Below the pieces are notes generated by a model, which was not told the origin of the DNA, ran no database searches, and worked only from the letters and a program-made list of their open reading frames with translations. A program made the translations under genes and the position numbers. From the NCBI RefSeq assembly GCF_918698005.1, contig NZ_CAKKLJ010000004.1, forward strand, positions 310,001-374,000: a stretch of DNA of 64,000 nucleotides. Reading direction: 5' to 3'. This DNA comes from Microbacterium sp. Bi121. Its GTDB lineage: Bacteria > Actinomycetota > Actinomycetes > Actinomycetales > Microbacteriaceae. This document shows positions 52,201-60,117 of this stretch, one piece after another (position 1 is the first letter of the stretch; each line of letters starts with the position of its first letter).

Positions 52201-53402
52201 CGGCCGACGACTTCTTCATCTACCAGCTCAAGCACGAGCTCCTTGATCGGCCAGGTGTTGACGTCGCAGCCGGCGCGCGGTGGGTGGTCGCAGAGGTCAT
52301 CCGGTTCGGATACCAACCCCGCCTGCATTCAAATTTCGACGGCTACGTCCTGGGGAAGTACGGGCCGGGACGCGGGAAGCCGAAGTGGATCGAACGGATC
52401 GGCAAGAAGTACCAGTGGATCGCACTCAACCGGCTTGTCGGGCATCTATCCGACCACGCACCTAAGAAGAGAAACTCCTGGGAAGCCCCTCCGCCGGCAG
52501 TTCCTGGACCCGAATCCTCCATCGTCCGGCAGGTCGACCCCACAGTGACCGAGTTTGAACCCGCGAGCGATGCGCCCCGCCCCTGGGTGCCGGTCTACAA
52601 CTGGGACGCGAAGATTGGGAGAACTGACGCTCAATGGGTGGCTGAAGACTCCGACCTGCCCACTATCGACGTCACCTCCGCCGAACGAGACGGACACCCC
52701 TTCATCGTTGTGTCGGGCTCATACAGCTGGGACCTCACCGGCGACACCACGAAGCGCACCCACCAGGTCTGGACCAACCTCTACACCCACGTGGTGAGCA
52801 CCGACGATCTTCCCGCCGCCCTTGGCGAACTCGAAGGACGGGACTTGATCAACGGCCTTGGGATGTCTCGGCTCCCCACGAGCTACAACGGGTACGTCGG
52901 CGAGTACCCGTTCGGGCACCACCACGGCGAGACGCTGAGTGTCGTGAAGCACGACTGGACCGACCCACTCACCGTTCCGACGCGACCCGCAGCGTGGGAG
53001 CTGCTCGGCGAGAACGAGTACGCGCCAGGAAACCTCGAAACGATCTCGTTCGATGCCCCCGCTCCTGAGTTCTTTGGACCCGCACCAGGAATCCTCCACT
53101 GGAACGGCCGTAACGGGTGGACCGACGCGAGCGGCCAACTCATCGCTGTTCTGCGGCACTCAGTCAACGTCGGCCAGAACGAGCTCCTGATGGACGCCCA
53201 TTTCCTACAGGACTGGCTCACCGCCGAGCGGAAATCGCTGATCTGGGTTGAGAACACAGGAAAGGACGTGTACCGGGAGATGGGTTGGGGCAAGTCCCAT
53301 CCGGGAGCGCTCGTTCGTTCCCAAGTCCGAGCGTGGACCCCAGGTCAGAACCTACGAACCGTTCCACCCGGCTGGCAACGCATCCCCGCCCGCGACGATT
53401 GA
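49233..53402 (+). CDS. PD-(D/E)XK nuclease-like / P-loop NTPase giant protein
   Basis: This 1389-residue protein begins with a restriction-endonuclease-like segment: GDGGVECYW with Asp51 and Glu55, then GWQAKYW (residues 67-73), the QxK variant of the PD-(D/E)XK active site. A P-loop follows at GPAGIGKT (364-371), with Walker B LLVIDALND near 436-444 and a helical region with RLLLTARTHY, as in STAND/AAA NTPases. About 900 further residues match no named domain, though they end in beta-rich stretches. The nuclease-NTPase architecture resembles Avs-like defence proteins, but the sensor type cannot be assigned. The GTG start has a GAGGAG site. Confidence 0.8.
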   Translation: MNIPDIDFARVRSLGAGGQRDGYEQLICELVAQEPPHADAKFVSLHGAGGDGGVECYWTLPGGAEHGWQAKYWIGHADVDKSQLDASVKAALTNHPDLTKYIIAIPADPTGPTGGKGKSLLQKINDPGGWLEGWQTMAAARGMTVTFEFEWATNIATRLTRLDASGAQRRYWFDADVLSQQWWIDRLQDATEAARPRYTPELNVDVPAARSIAALCSDNEWWQVVLGQVDELTEATRRLQHAGNDATAADLGAARSAATTVIDALKTWERTRTDAEFRGLGKTLKAAFTVVREQEAVEVDRMNATHENWDTPGWRQYQSEYMVQFPAEAVDALRDVGGKLATATELLISPLGTLASSQVALMTGPAGIGKTYLALDAATRRLQKGRPSIVMHGRWFNDHDPLTHLRDVLQMPADLTSEETIALLDQSARAAGAPTLLVIDALNDTRPRSVWRDNLDRLISIVSRYPHVRLLLTARTHYVNQVLPPGMSIPRFEHTGFEGVEFEAVSEYAAFYGLEPPTSPPIHGEFDNPLYLRLVCDALRSDGRLSLDQANMGLGELTKMVLDHANEAVSNRIDASVSDQIVHRAMHDLAGAIADQDGAPLTRLAAQAVLNPIWSDSSVEKSLLDGLIAQGLVEEDVIPDSRPYGTDIITITFERIGHHLIVSDALAHVNDADGVRTQLSGRLGELIGLDTTIDVGLLEAVSVVVAERFGLELTAFTVEIPDTAARDAAVIAGTAWRAVSSITPDTGSIITNALRRRETFDAGLTMLFRLAARPGHPLNADFLHEFLSGLTMAARDQFLAGWLHTSHGTSGAVDRLIRWGGEKPLDQVGAETTRLWVTALLWATSATDRRVREPATIAAARLLARHPHQSAALLERFCIVDDEWVVERALQVSYSALLSSGSGADWTAAASIVWAAFFAPSADLTPNAAVRDAARCILEAAHDRGALPADVTPNRFRPPYSSTWPLTWPTEDDIAPYDNNDYPKLVRSTTADDFFIYQLKHELLDRPGVDVAAGARWVVAEVIRFGYQPRLHSNFDGYVLGKYGPGRGKPKWIERIGKKYQWIALNRLVGHLSDHAPKKRNSWEAPPPAVPGPESSIVRQVDPTVTEFEPASDAPRPWVPVYNWDAKIGRTDAQWVAEDSDLPTIDVTSAERDGHPFIVVSGSYSWDLTGDTTKRTHQVWTNLYTHVVSTDDLPAALGELEGRDLINGLGMSRLPTSYNGYVGEYPFGHHHGETLSVVKHDWTDPLTVPTRPAAWELLGENEYAPGNLETISFDAPAPEFFGPAPGILHWNGRNGWTDASGQLIAVLRHSVNVGQNELLMDAHFLQDWLTAERKSLIWVENTGKDVYREMGWGKSHPGALVRSQVRAWTPGQNLRTVPPGWQRIPARDD

Positions 53403-53484
53403 TATCGCGATCAGCTCGGCTGACAAGCACCCTTTGCCGGTGGCGACTGCCCTGGCGCGAAAGTCAAGGACGGTGAATGGGCCC

Positions 53485-54216
53485 TCAGAGCGGCAGATCG
53501 ATGGCGCCTCCAGCCGGTGCAGTCGGATCGCCCGGCGCATTTCGAACAACGACCGAGAAGAGTGCGACCTGCACCTTGCGCCGGTCCGCGCTCCCGGCGA
53601 CAAACATGTCCTGCTCCGACGCCACTTCCATCTTGACATCGAAAGCAGCCGTGGTCACGCTCGCCGCGTCCTTGATGCAGGTGTCTCGCCAAGTCTTGTC
53701 GGTCGCAGTGACACCCGATTCGCGCGTCCGCCAGAGCATGACGAAGTTCGAGACATCGTGCGGTTCCGCTGCTGACAGATCTATCGCGAGCTTCTTCGCA
53801 TCACTCCTCAGTTTGCTGAGGGTGTATAACCCGAACTCGACTCGCGCTTCCTCTTTTCGTTTGCCATTGAAAAGACAGACATCAACCGATAAAGGCCGCC
53901 CCTTCTTCCCTGTTGGAAAGCTACGCTCCCAAACTGCTTCCGAACCATGTGCCGCAAAGCTGACGGCGCCGAGGCGCATGAAACCGTCAACCACAGAGAC
54001 CTCGTACGAGTCGCGCTTGCCGGCATTCTTGATTGCGTCCGTCAGGATTGATGAGCCGGTCTTCGCGCGAGCCGCGGCAGACACAGATTCCTGCACCCAG
54101 CGCTCGACGTTAGCGAGTGCGACGGCCGCCTCCATCAGCATCACCAGCTCGTTCAAGTTCCCGCGCGCGGTCTGTGTCGGACGACCTGACCCCTGACGGT
54201 ACGAGACGATGCGCAC
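53485..54216 (-). CDS. Hypothetical protein with degenerate nuclease-like core
   Basis: This 243-residue protein is not recognised. Near residues 120-160 the pattern SVDVCLFNGKRKEEARVEFGLYTLSKLRSDAKKL resembles the D...ExK strand pair of PD-(D/E)XK nucleases, but the ExK lysine position is Gly (VEFG). That could mean a lost active site or coincidence. The GTG at 54216 has an AAGGGAGG site six bases upstream, better supported than the longer GTG at 54282. It lies 82 bp after the NTPase stop, convergent, and upstream of it is the 127-residue gene on the same strand. Confidence 0.6.
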   Translation of the reverse strand: MRIVSYRQGSGRPTQTARGNLNELVMLMEAAVALANVERWVQESVSAAARAKTGSSILTDAIKNAGKRDSYEVSVVDGFMRLGAVSFAAHGSEAVWERSFPTGKKGRPLSVDVCLFNGKRKEEARVEFGLYTLSKLRSDAKKLAIDLSAAEPHDVSNFVMLWRTRESGVTATDKTWRDTCIKDAASVTTAAFDVKMEVASEQDMFVAGSADRRKVQVALFSVVVRNAPGDPTAPAGGAIDLPL

Positions 54217-54308
54217 CAGTCGCCTCCCTTGTTCCTTGCGGTCATCCGATACCTCGGAGCCCGGTCTACTGGGAGCCCACACTATCTGCCCGTCGCCCCA
54301 CGCGACGC

Positions 54309-54689
54309 TCAGCGTGATCCGCGCCGCGCGTTGAGATCCGTGACGGAAGCGAGTGAAGCGTCTCGGAGTCCAGCCGTGCTCCGCGACCGCACCACGCCGT
54401 CGCCCTGAATCGCAAACGTGACGATGCCAAGCATCAGATCTTGGACGTCCTGAGCGCGAACGTCCAGAATGCGGGCCAGTTCAGAAAATCCCTGCCCACG
54501 ACTTCGCATGTCGCTCATCACCTGAGTCAGCAGGCGCGATGACTCGGCGCGCAGATCCGACCCCGGTTCACCGCGACGGAAGCCGGCCATCCTCGTAAGA
54601 GCGCGCTCGAGAGTTGAGAATGCACCTGACCTCGGGCACAAATCGAAGGCAGATGCAACCAAGATTCTTGGTTTAGGCGTCCTTATCAT
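54309..54689 (-). CDS. Small protein with possible helix-turn-helix
   Basis: This 126-residue protein overlaps the 3' end of the HerA gene by 17 bases and follows it on the same strand. A stretch near residue 68 (FSELARILDVRAQDVQDLMLG) looks like a helix-turn-helix, so a regulator role is possible. The C-terminus is Arg/Ser-rich. A TTG at 54692 is an alternative start. Position makes it a probable third gene of the SIR2-HerA operon. No known family is recognised. Confidence 0.55.
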   Translation of the reverse strand: MIRTPKPRILVASAFDLCPRSGAFSTLERALTRMAGFRRGEPGSDLRAESSRLLTQVMSDMRSRGQGFSELARILDVRAQDVQDLMLGIVTFAIQGDGVVRSRSTAGLRDASLASVTDLNARRGSR

Positions 54690-56601
54690 CAATCGGGTGC
54701 CACTTGTCGTTCAAGGTCATGGTCTTACTGTTCGGCTCGAAGTGCGGGGCTAGCGCCGAGACGCCGACGACCACGGGGACTTGGGCTGAAACGCCTGACA
54801 GGATGCACGTGCCAGTGGGAAGAATCGGCAGAGATTCGAAGGAGACTTTATCGAGATACGAGACTGCCTTCTCGATGGCGTGTATGTCGAGGTTGTTCAC
54901 GAGGCGGTGTAGAAAGTAGTTGTGAAGCTGAGAGACGATCGTGTCTGAAATGTCGTGTGGCCGCTGACTCGCGATTGTAAGGAAGACCCCAAATTTTCGC
55001 CCCTCCTTCACGATCTCCTCGAACGTCTCGAGACGGTAGTCCTTCCAGCTCTCGCTCTCTCTAGCTGAGGTTGTAGAGAGGATGTTATGTGCTTCATCAA
55101 TGATGATGTTCAAGAATTTCCCATGACCAGACTTCTTCTTCTTTCGGTCGTAAAGCTGGCGACACAGAAGTAGAGGAATGACCTTCTTCATGTCAAGGTT
55201 GACATCACGCAGCGAGATCACCGTCAGGGGCTTACGAATCAGTCCCTTGCCCGACACCTTAAGCAGTTTTCTGATAGCCGGCATTCGTGTCTCAAGTCGC
55301 TTGATGACGGGCCCAAGATGTTCGCGATTCGCGAAGCCGCGAAATACATCACTGTAGTACTGGACGATCAACTTGAATCGGATGCGATTCAAGTGCTTCA
55401 CCAGACCGAATTGGAGATCCAGTTTCTCGATCTTGGCGAAAGTGAGTTCTCGGAAAAAGCCGTCGTTGCGGGGATCGTTCGCGTAGACGTCGCCTTTTTG
55501 ATCGTCACGGTAGTAAAACGTCTTCCCAACGTTGTGGTAGCCGAGTTTCGCATGTAGTTGATCGGTGTAATCCGTCAGCTCGCGAGGAACCTTCTTGCCG
55601 AGTGCGAGCGCTACCTCCTTGAGGAAGTGGTTGATCGACGCCCGATCCTGGGCGGAGTCTCCGTTCTTTATCGCATTGTGGACGATGTACGCGATCTCGT
55701 GTTTGAGCGCGTCATCGTCTTCGAGCTTGTCGTCCCAGAAGGTACTCTCGAGGGTTCGCTGGATGAACGGAGCTTGCGTCTTCTCCGAAGCGTCCAAGAG
55801 AACCGTCCAGAAGACAGGATCTTCAGCCGTCCCCTTAGATATCGGTAGACGGTCTTTTCCTTTGCCCCGCGTCGAAAGTCTGTACTCGCGCTTCAAGCTA
55901 CTGTCTGTGATAACAGACGTAGATCGGTTGTCTTCGGTCACCTCCGCACTATTGACATACTCGCCGTTGAAATCAATGAGCACGAACTCGGCATTCCTTT
56001 TGAACTCTGCGGAGTCCTTGTAGCGCTCGAAAAGCTGGTGGTAGATCGTCGCGAGAGTGTATGACTTGCCGCTACCGGTGTTCCCAAAGATCCCGATGTG
56101 GCTGGCGAAGACGGCGTCGACACCGATGTTAACGTGTTGGCCCTTCTCCATGGCGAGTGTTCCGATGGTGAGTGCGACGTCGTTGCCACTGACAAAGCTG
56201 TGTATTTCGTCGAACTCCTCCTGGCTCAGGACGAAGCAGTCGTTGTTGATGAGGGGCAGCTCGCGCACACCTCGTTGGAACTTGCCTTTTGAGTCAAAAA
56301 AACCGAGCAGGCTGACTGTCAGCACCCGGTCGACGTGCGAACGTTTGCTGCCGTAGGGCGAACGAGCTTCGTTGTCTTCGGAGACGGCTTCGCCATCGAC
56401 TTTCGCGATGATGTCGTAGAAGCCCTTTGCAATCTTGACGTATCCGCCTACCGAGACATTTCTGAGGATCTTCCCTTGATAGAGGAGGTGAGAGCCGTTC
56501 TTCGACTTGTCAACACGGATTCGAACGGTTCGGCCGCTGACTTCGACGACGCTGCCGATCTTGAATACTGAAAGCTCTTGCGCGTCGATGGCGCTACTCA
56601 T
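54673..56601 (-). CDS. HerA-like (DUF87) ATPase, SIR2-HerA defence partner
   Basis: This 642-residue motor ATPase has an N-terminal HAS-barrel-like region (FKIGSVVEVSGRTVRIRVD), Walker A GNTGSGKSYTLATIYHQL near residue 165, Walker B LNIIIDEAHNIL, and the sensor-type SQRPHDISDTIVSQLHNYFLHRLVN. HerA proteins form hexameric DNA translocases. It overlaps the SIR2-like gene by eight bases (start ATG inside the end of SIR2). SIR2-HerA pairs, also called Nezha, are known anti-phage systems that deplete NAD+. Base composition is visibly less GC-rich than the flanks. Confidence 0.92.
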   Translation of the reverse strand: MSSAIDAQELSVFKIGSVVEVSGRTVRIRVDKSKNGSHLLYQGKILRNVSVGGYVKIAKGFYDIIAKVDGEAVSEDNEARSPYGSKRSHVDRVLTVSLLGFFDSKGKFQRGVRELPLINNDCFVLSQEEFDEIHSFVSGNDVALTIGTLAMEKGQHVNIGVDAVFASHIGIFGNTGSGKSYTLATIYHQLFERYKDSAEFKRNAEFVLIDFNGEYVNSAEVTEDNRSTSVITDSSLKREYRLSTRGKGKDRLPISKGTAEDPVFWTVLLDASEKTQAPFIQRTLESTFWDDKLEDDDALKHEIAYIVHNAIKNGDSAQDRASINHFLKEVALALGKKVPRELTDYTDQLHAKLGYHNVGKTFYYRDDQKGDVYANDPRNDGFFRELTFAKIEKLDLQFGLVKHLNRIRFKLIVQYYSDVFRGFANREHLGPVIKRLETRMPAIRKLLKVSGKGLIRKPLTVISLRDVNLDMKKVIPLLLCRQLYDRKKKKSGHGKFLNIIIDEAHNILSTTSARESESWKDYRLETFEEIVKEGRKFGVFLTIASQRPHDISDTIVSQLHNYFLHRLVNNLDIHAIEKAVSYLDKVSFESLPILPTGTCILSGVSAQVPVVVGVSALAPHFEPNSKTMTLNDKWHPIDDKDA

Positions 56602-57829
56602 CGTCGTCAAGATCCAGAGATTGGGCAAGCTTTAGGCGAACATCCACGATGCTGTCGGGCCTGCGAGGAGGCTTGGGCAGAAGGGGTTCGAAGAAGATCT
56701 CGGTGATCCGGCGTAGAGAGTACTTGTCCTGTTTAGCTTCGTCGTCCGCTTCCGGAGGGCCGACAACGAGTATGTTGCCGTTCGAGGCGAGATCGGCGTC
56801 GAGTCGGTCTTTCAACGCTTGCACCTCGCCGGGCAGGTAGGCGAAGGCGATGATCTGAAGAGTCGGGTTGCTTCGGGCGGCTCTTATGATGAGTTCCCGG
56901 ATATGTTCGTCCCGACACGAGAATCCGATGATGAACAGGACGCTGTTCTCCTTCTCCAAGCTGTTCGAGAAGAGCCGGAGCAGGTCGTAATAGTTCTGAT
57001 TCAGCACAGTCACGCTGAACTTGTCCTTGTTCGGGTTGACGATCGCAAGCTCTTCATACGCCGCCATGAAGTAGGCCAGCGTGTCATCTTCGTCATCGGG
57101 ATCGCTCGTGGCGGTCAGGAGAGCGTCGATGTCGGTGTCGCTGTCGATTTCGTAGAGGGCTTCGATCGCGTTGGAGAGTTCTCCCTCGATGATGTCGAGG
57201 CGTTCCGTGTCGGGGTCAAAGGTGATGAGGCTCTTCGACTCACCGCCGGAGCCCAGGGCGCGAGTCGTCCAGCTAGTCGAGCCGTGAAGCTTCAACAGGT
57301 TGAAAGCGGGAACCTCAGAGAGGTTGTCATATTGAAGGCTGCGCCGTGACTTTACCGTGCCGAAATTACTGGTGCTGAACAGCGGCAGGTATCGTCCTGA
57401 GAATCCATCATTGAGTTCGAGTTGGAGTTCCTCTGCAGCGACTTCTACTGCCACGTCCACGTTAGTTGTGAAGAGGTTGACCTGCTTGTCGAGGATCGAG
57501 CTCCGGCGGCGGACAAGCAGCGTATTTACCGTCCGGAGGAACTTTCTGTAGGACTGCAACACGGCGGCTGCATCCGAGTCCTCAGCAACGATGCTCCGGT
57601 TGGGAGCAATGACCCCCTCGAAAAAGTATGCATACACCGAGGCTCGCACGCGATCAACTCGGCTTCTTGCGGTCGTTTCGTCTCGCGAGAGCTGTGTGAG
57701 CCACTCTTCGACCGCTCCGAGCGGCTTGAGTAAGTCTGCTGAAGCGCCAGCGCCTAGGAGAAAGTTCAGATGAGCGTCTTGAACGATGTCACGAAGTTCC
57801 TCGACAGTGAGACGATTCGCTCCGTGCAT
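56594..57829 (-). CDS. SIR2-like NADase, SIR2-HerA defence system
   Basis: This 411-residue protein contains the SIR2-type motifs LNFLLGAGAS (NAD-binding loop, residues 22-31), LFTTNVD, LLKLHGS with the catalytic-type His, and FIIGFSCRDEHI. SIR2-like domains in defence are NAD+-degrading effectors that kill or arrest the infected cell. It is transcribed first in a tight SIR2-herA operon, with eight bases of overlap. The combination and the location on an integrative element strongly support an anti-phage function, though no phage has been tested. It lacks the Sirtuin zinc-finger cysteines seen in deacetylases. Confidence 0.92.
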   Translation of the reverse strand: MHGANRLTVEELRDIVQDAHLNFLLGAGASADLLKPLGAVEEWLTQLSRDETTARSRVDRVRASVYAYFFEGVIAPNRSIVAEDSDAAAVLQSYRKFLRTVNTLLVRRRSSILDKQVNLFTTNVDVAVEVAAEELQLELNDGFSGRYLPLFSTSNFGTVKSRRSLQYDNLSEVPAFNLLKLHGSTSWTTRALGSGGESKSLITFDPDTERLDIIEGELSNAIEALYEIDSDTDIDALLTATSDPDDEDDTLAYFMAAYEELAIVNPNKDKFSVTVLNQNYYDLLRLFSNSLEKENSVLFIIGFSCRDEHIRELIIRAARSNPTLQIIAFAYLPGEVQALKDRLDADLASNGNILVVGPPEADDEAKQDKYSLRRITEIFFEPLLPKPPRRPDSIVDVRLKLAQSLDLDDDE

Positions 57830-58058
57830 TGTTCGGTCTCACTTTCCCACGCCGTTGTGCCCAGATTGGGCCGTGACAAGCTGGCACGATCCGAACTTGC
57901 TTGTATCTCTCGAAGCGCGCTTCATGTTTGCAACACCTGCGCTTCAAGCGTACCGTCACCCTGCGGCAGGCACAGAGACGCCACGTAGCGTCAACGGTCG
58001 CACTCTGCTCATGTCGGCCGATTGTGTTCTACCGTGATGTGGGGAGATTCTCGGTGGG

Positions 58059-59201
58059 ATGACTGTTCATCATTCCGTTTTGCCACCGTTCGGAGTTCCC
58101 CTCCACCTCGACACCCTTCGCGGTTCTCGGATCCTCGCCCGGATCCGCTGGACCGATCCGCTATCGCGGGAGCGCCGAAGCCGCTCCGTCACGGTCGATG
58201 ATGACATCGCTGCCCAGGAGTTCTTCGAGCTCATGCGCACGAACTCGAACCGAACCATCGATCCGTTCATCAGTCTGAGCGACTACGCGCGTTCAATCGG
58301 CGACCGATTCCTTCGCGGTGTCGATCCGACCTCGACTGCAGCTGGATACCGAGCCGGACTCCGGCTCAGGGTTCTCCCCACGCTGGGCCACACCCGTCTT
58401 CGCGACATCACGACGGGGCTCGTCGACCGAGCGATCGACAGCTGGGAGACGACGCATTCCCTCTCCACGCTCAAGAACACGATCGCCGCACTGACACGGG
58501 TGCTCGATGAAGCGGTGCGCGATGATCTCGTCGTTCGCAATCCTGCGCGTGACCGCGCCGACAGGCGCTACCGCACGAACCTGGAGCTTCCACACACGAA
58601 GTTGATTCCAGGTCCCGATGATGTCGCACGAATCGCTGAGGCCTGCGAACAGATCCACACAAGCTATGGCGACCATGTCATGCTCAGCGCATTTCTGGCC
58701 GCACGTAGCTCTGAAGTAGGCGGGCTCCTCGTCAGCGACGTCGACTGGGCGAGCAAGGTCGTCACGATCGAACGGCAGTGCTTCCCCGGCGCCGGCGGCC
58801 TGAGCATCAAGCCTCCGAAGGGTCGTCGCGCCCGCCGCGTGCCGATCATCGAACCGCTCGAACCCATGCTGCGCAGGCTCACGACACGACGGTCGCGCAA
58901 CCTGCCGCTGTTGCGCGGCCCACGCGGTGGTGTCATCACCACCGCTGCATTGCGTGACGCAACCGATTGGGACGAACTGGTTGCATCTTTGGGATTGCGA
59001 GGGTTGCGCCGTCACGATCTCCGACATGCAGGCGCAACATGGTTCGCGAATGCCGGCATTCCTATCCACGTTGTGAGCGACATCCTCGGACATGCATCGG
59101 TAGAGACGACGCGTGCGTACCTGCACACTGACAACAGCGCGTTGCAGAGTGCTGCGACACGGATGAACGAGCACTTTCGGGAGGCCGGGATGAGCAGCTA
59201 G
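58059..59201 (+). CDS. Tyrosine recombinase (integrase)
   Basis: This 380-residue site-specific recombinase has an N-terminal AP2-like/arm-binding region, a SAM-like core-binding domain near residues 70-165, and a catalytic domain. Active-site signatures are FLAARSSEVGGLL (Arg in ARSSE), HDLRHAGATWFANAGI (HxxR) and LGHASVETTRAYLHTD with the nucleophile Tyr. It points toward attR 124 bp away, the usual position for an island integrase. Its target is the tRNA-Pro anticodon-arm and 3' region. No excisionase gene was found nearby. Confidence 0.95.
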   Translation: MTVHHSVLPPFGVPLHLDTLRGSRILARIRWTDPLSRERRSRSVTVDDDIAAQEFFELMRTNSNRTIDPFISLSDYARSIGDRFLRGVDPTSTAAGYRAGLRLRVLPTLGHTRLRDITTGLVDRAIDSWETTHSLSTLKNTIAALTRVLDEAVRDDLVVRNPARDRADRRYRTNLELPHTKLIPGPDDVARIAEACEQIHTSYGDHVMLSAFLAARSSEVGGLLVSDVDWASKVVTIERQCFPGAGGLSIKPPKGRRARRVPIIEPLEPMLRRLTTRRSRNLPLLRGPRGGVITTAALRDATDWDELVASLGLRGLRRHDLRHAGATWFANAGIPIHVVSDILGHASVETTRAYLHTDNSALQSAATRMNEHFREAGMSS

Positions 59202-59208
59202 AAACGCC

Positions 59209-59242
59209 TGAACCCCTTGACCATGTCGAGTCAAGGGGTTCA
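59209..59242 (+). repeat. 13-bp inverted repeat after the integrase
   Basis: TGAACCCCTTGAC at 59209-59221 pairs perfectly with GTCAAGGGGTTCA at 59230-59242 around an 8-base loop. On the minus strand it reads CTTGACT ... GGTCAAGGGGT, closely echoing the anticodon arm of tRNA-Pro. It may be a core-type integrase site or an integrase terminator, since a TTTT run follows at 59253-59256. Confidence 0.65.
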
Positions 59243-59244
59243 AC

Positions 59245-59264
59245 GGGTACAATTTTGGGTACAA
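59245..59264 (+). repeat. Paired GGGTACAA direct repeats near attR
   Basis: GGGTACAATTTTGGGTACAA holds two 8-bp repeats at 59245-59252 and 59257-59264, a 12-bp period. They lie between the integrase gene and attR, the normal place for arm-type integrase or excisionase sites. An A/T-rich inverted repeat (GAAAATA at 59297-59303, TATTTTC at 59317-59323) follows them. Confidence 0.5.
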
Positions 59265-59325
59265 GACCGGCACGAACACCGATCTCACGACCTCTCGAAA
59301 ATATCTTCTGATCAGGTATTTTCCC

Positions 59326-59404
<79 letters not shown>

Positions 59405-59511
59405 TTGTCGTGCGCTCTCGCGCAGGCAACTCCCCTATCTTAGCCGCACCGCGATGCGTTCGCGAACCAGAAGCCTTGCCCGTGTCCGCGCCTCGGCGTA
59501 ACCTGCCGCAC

Positions 59512-60093
59512 ATGCCTACGATCACCACCGCGCTTGCAAGCCCTGAGGTCTGGGACGACATCCAGCACGCACTGAGCGGCGGTGGAGATGGTCGCAGCTG
59601 CCAGTGCGTCTGGCCAGTTCTCACGAACAAAGAATGGGAGACGACCGACCTCGATCAGCGCACCGCGATGTTCCAGCACGAGGTCGTCTCCGCCCGCCCT
59701 CCAGGCATTGTGGCGTACATCGACGGCGAAGCCGCCGGCTGGGTCCGTGTCGGGCCACGGCTCTCGCAACGGCGCCTCGCCCGAACCCGAAACATCGTGG
59801 CCACCACCCGCGAGTCCCTCGACGACGACAGCGTCTGGGCGATCAGCTGCTTCGTGGTCCGCAAGGAGCACCGAGGGCAGGGGCTGAACGCCGCGCTCCT
59901 CCAAGCGTCGATCGAGTACGCGCGAACCGCCGGCGCGCGGGTGATCGAGGGCTATCCGATCGACACGGCGAAGACCGATGTCCGCGTCAACGATTTGTTC
60001 CACGGCGCCTTGTCGACGTTCCTCGCTGCCGGCTTCACGAAGATCGACGGCCCCAAGCCCGACCGTCCGCTCGTGAGTCTCGAGGTCGCCTGA
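59512..60093 (+). CDS. GNAT-family N-acetyltransferase
   Basis: This 193-residue acetyltransferase has the acetyl-CoA block AISCFVVRKEHRGQGLNAALLQASIEYARTAGARVIEGYP (V-x-x-x-H-R-G-Q-G, motif A) near residues 111-150. An N-terminal region (GGDGRSCQCVWPVLTNKEWE) resembles a family in which the first third contributes to the substrate pocket. Substrate unknown. The ATG at 59512 starts at the conserved MPTITTAL stretch; longer readings overlap the tRNA. There is a 24-bp gap to the next gene, so cotranscription is likely. Confidence 0.87.
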   Translation: MPTITTALASPEVWDDIQHALSGGGDGRSCQCVWPVLTNKEWETTDLDQRTAMFQHEVVSARPPGIVAYIDGEAAGWVRVGPRLSQRRLARTRNIVATTRESLDDDSVWAISCFVVRKEHRGQGLNAALLQASIEYARTAGARVIEGYPIDTAKTDVRVNDLFHGALSTFLAAGFTKIDGPKPDRPLVSLEVA

Positions 60094-60117
60094 GAGGCGC
60101 ACCCATACGATGGTGGG

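Noticed and set aside
45362..59325. Conjugative or phage origin for the element
   Set aside because: No relaxase, FtsK-like coupling protein, capsid, terminase or replication gene is present. The HerA ATPase pairs with SIR2 and is not an FtsK/TraG-type conjugation protein.
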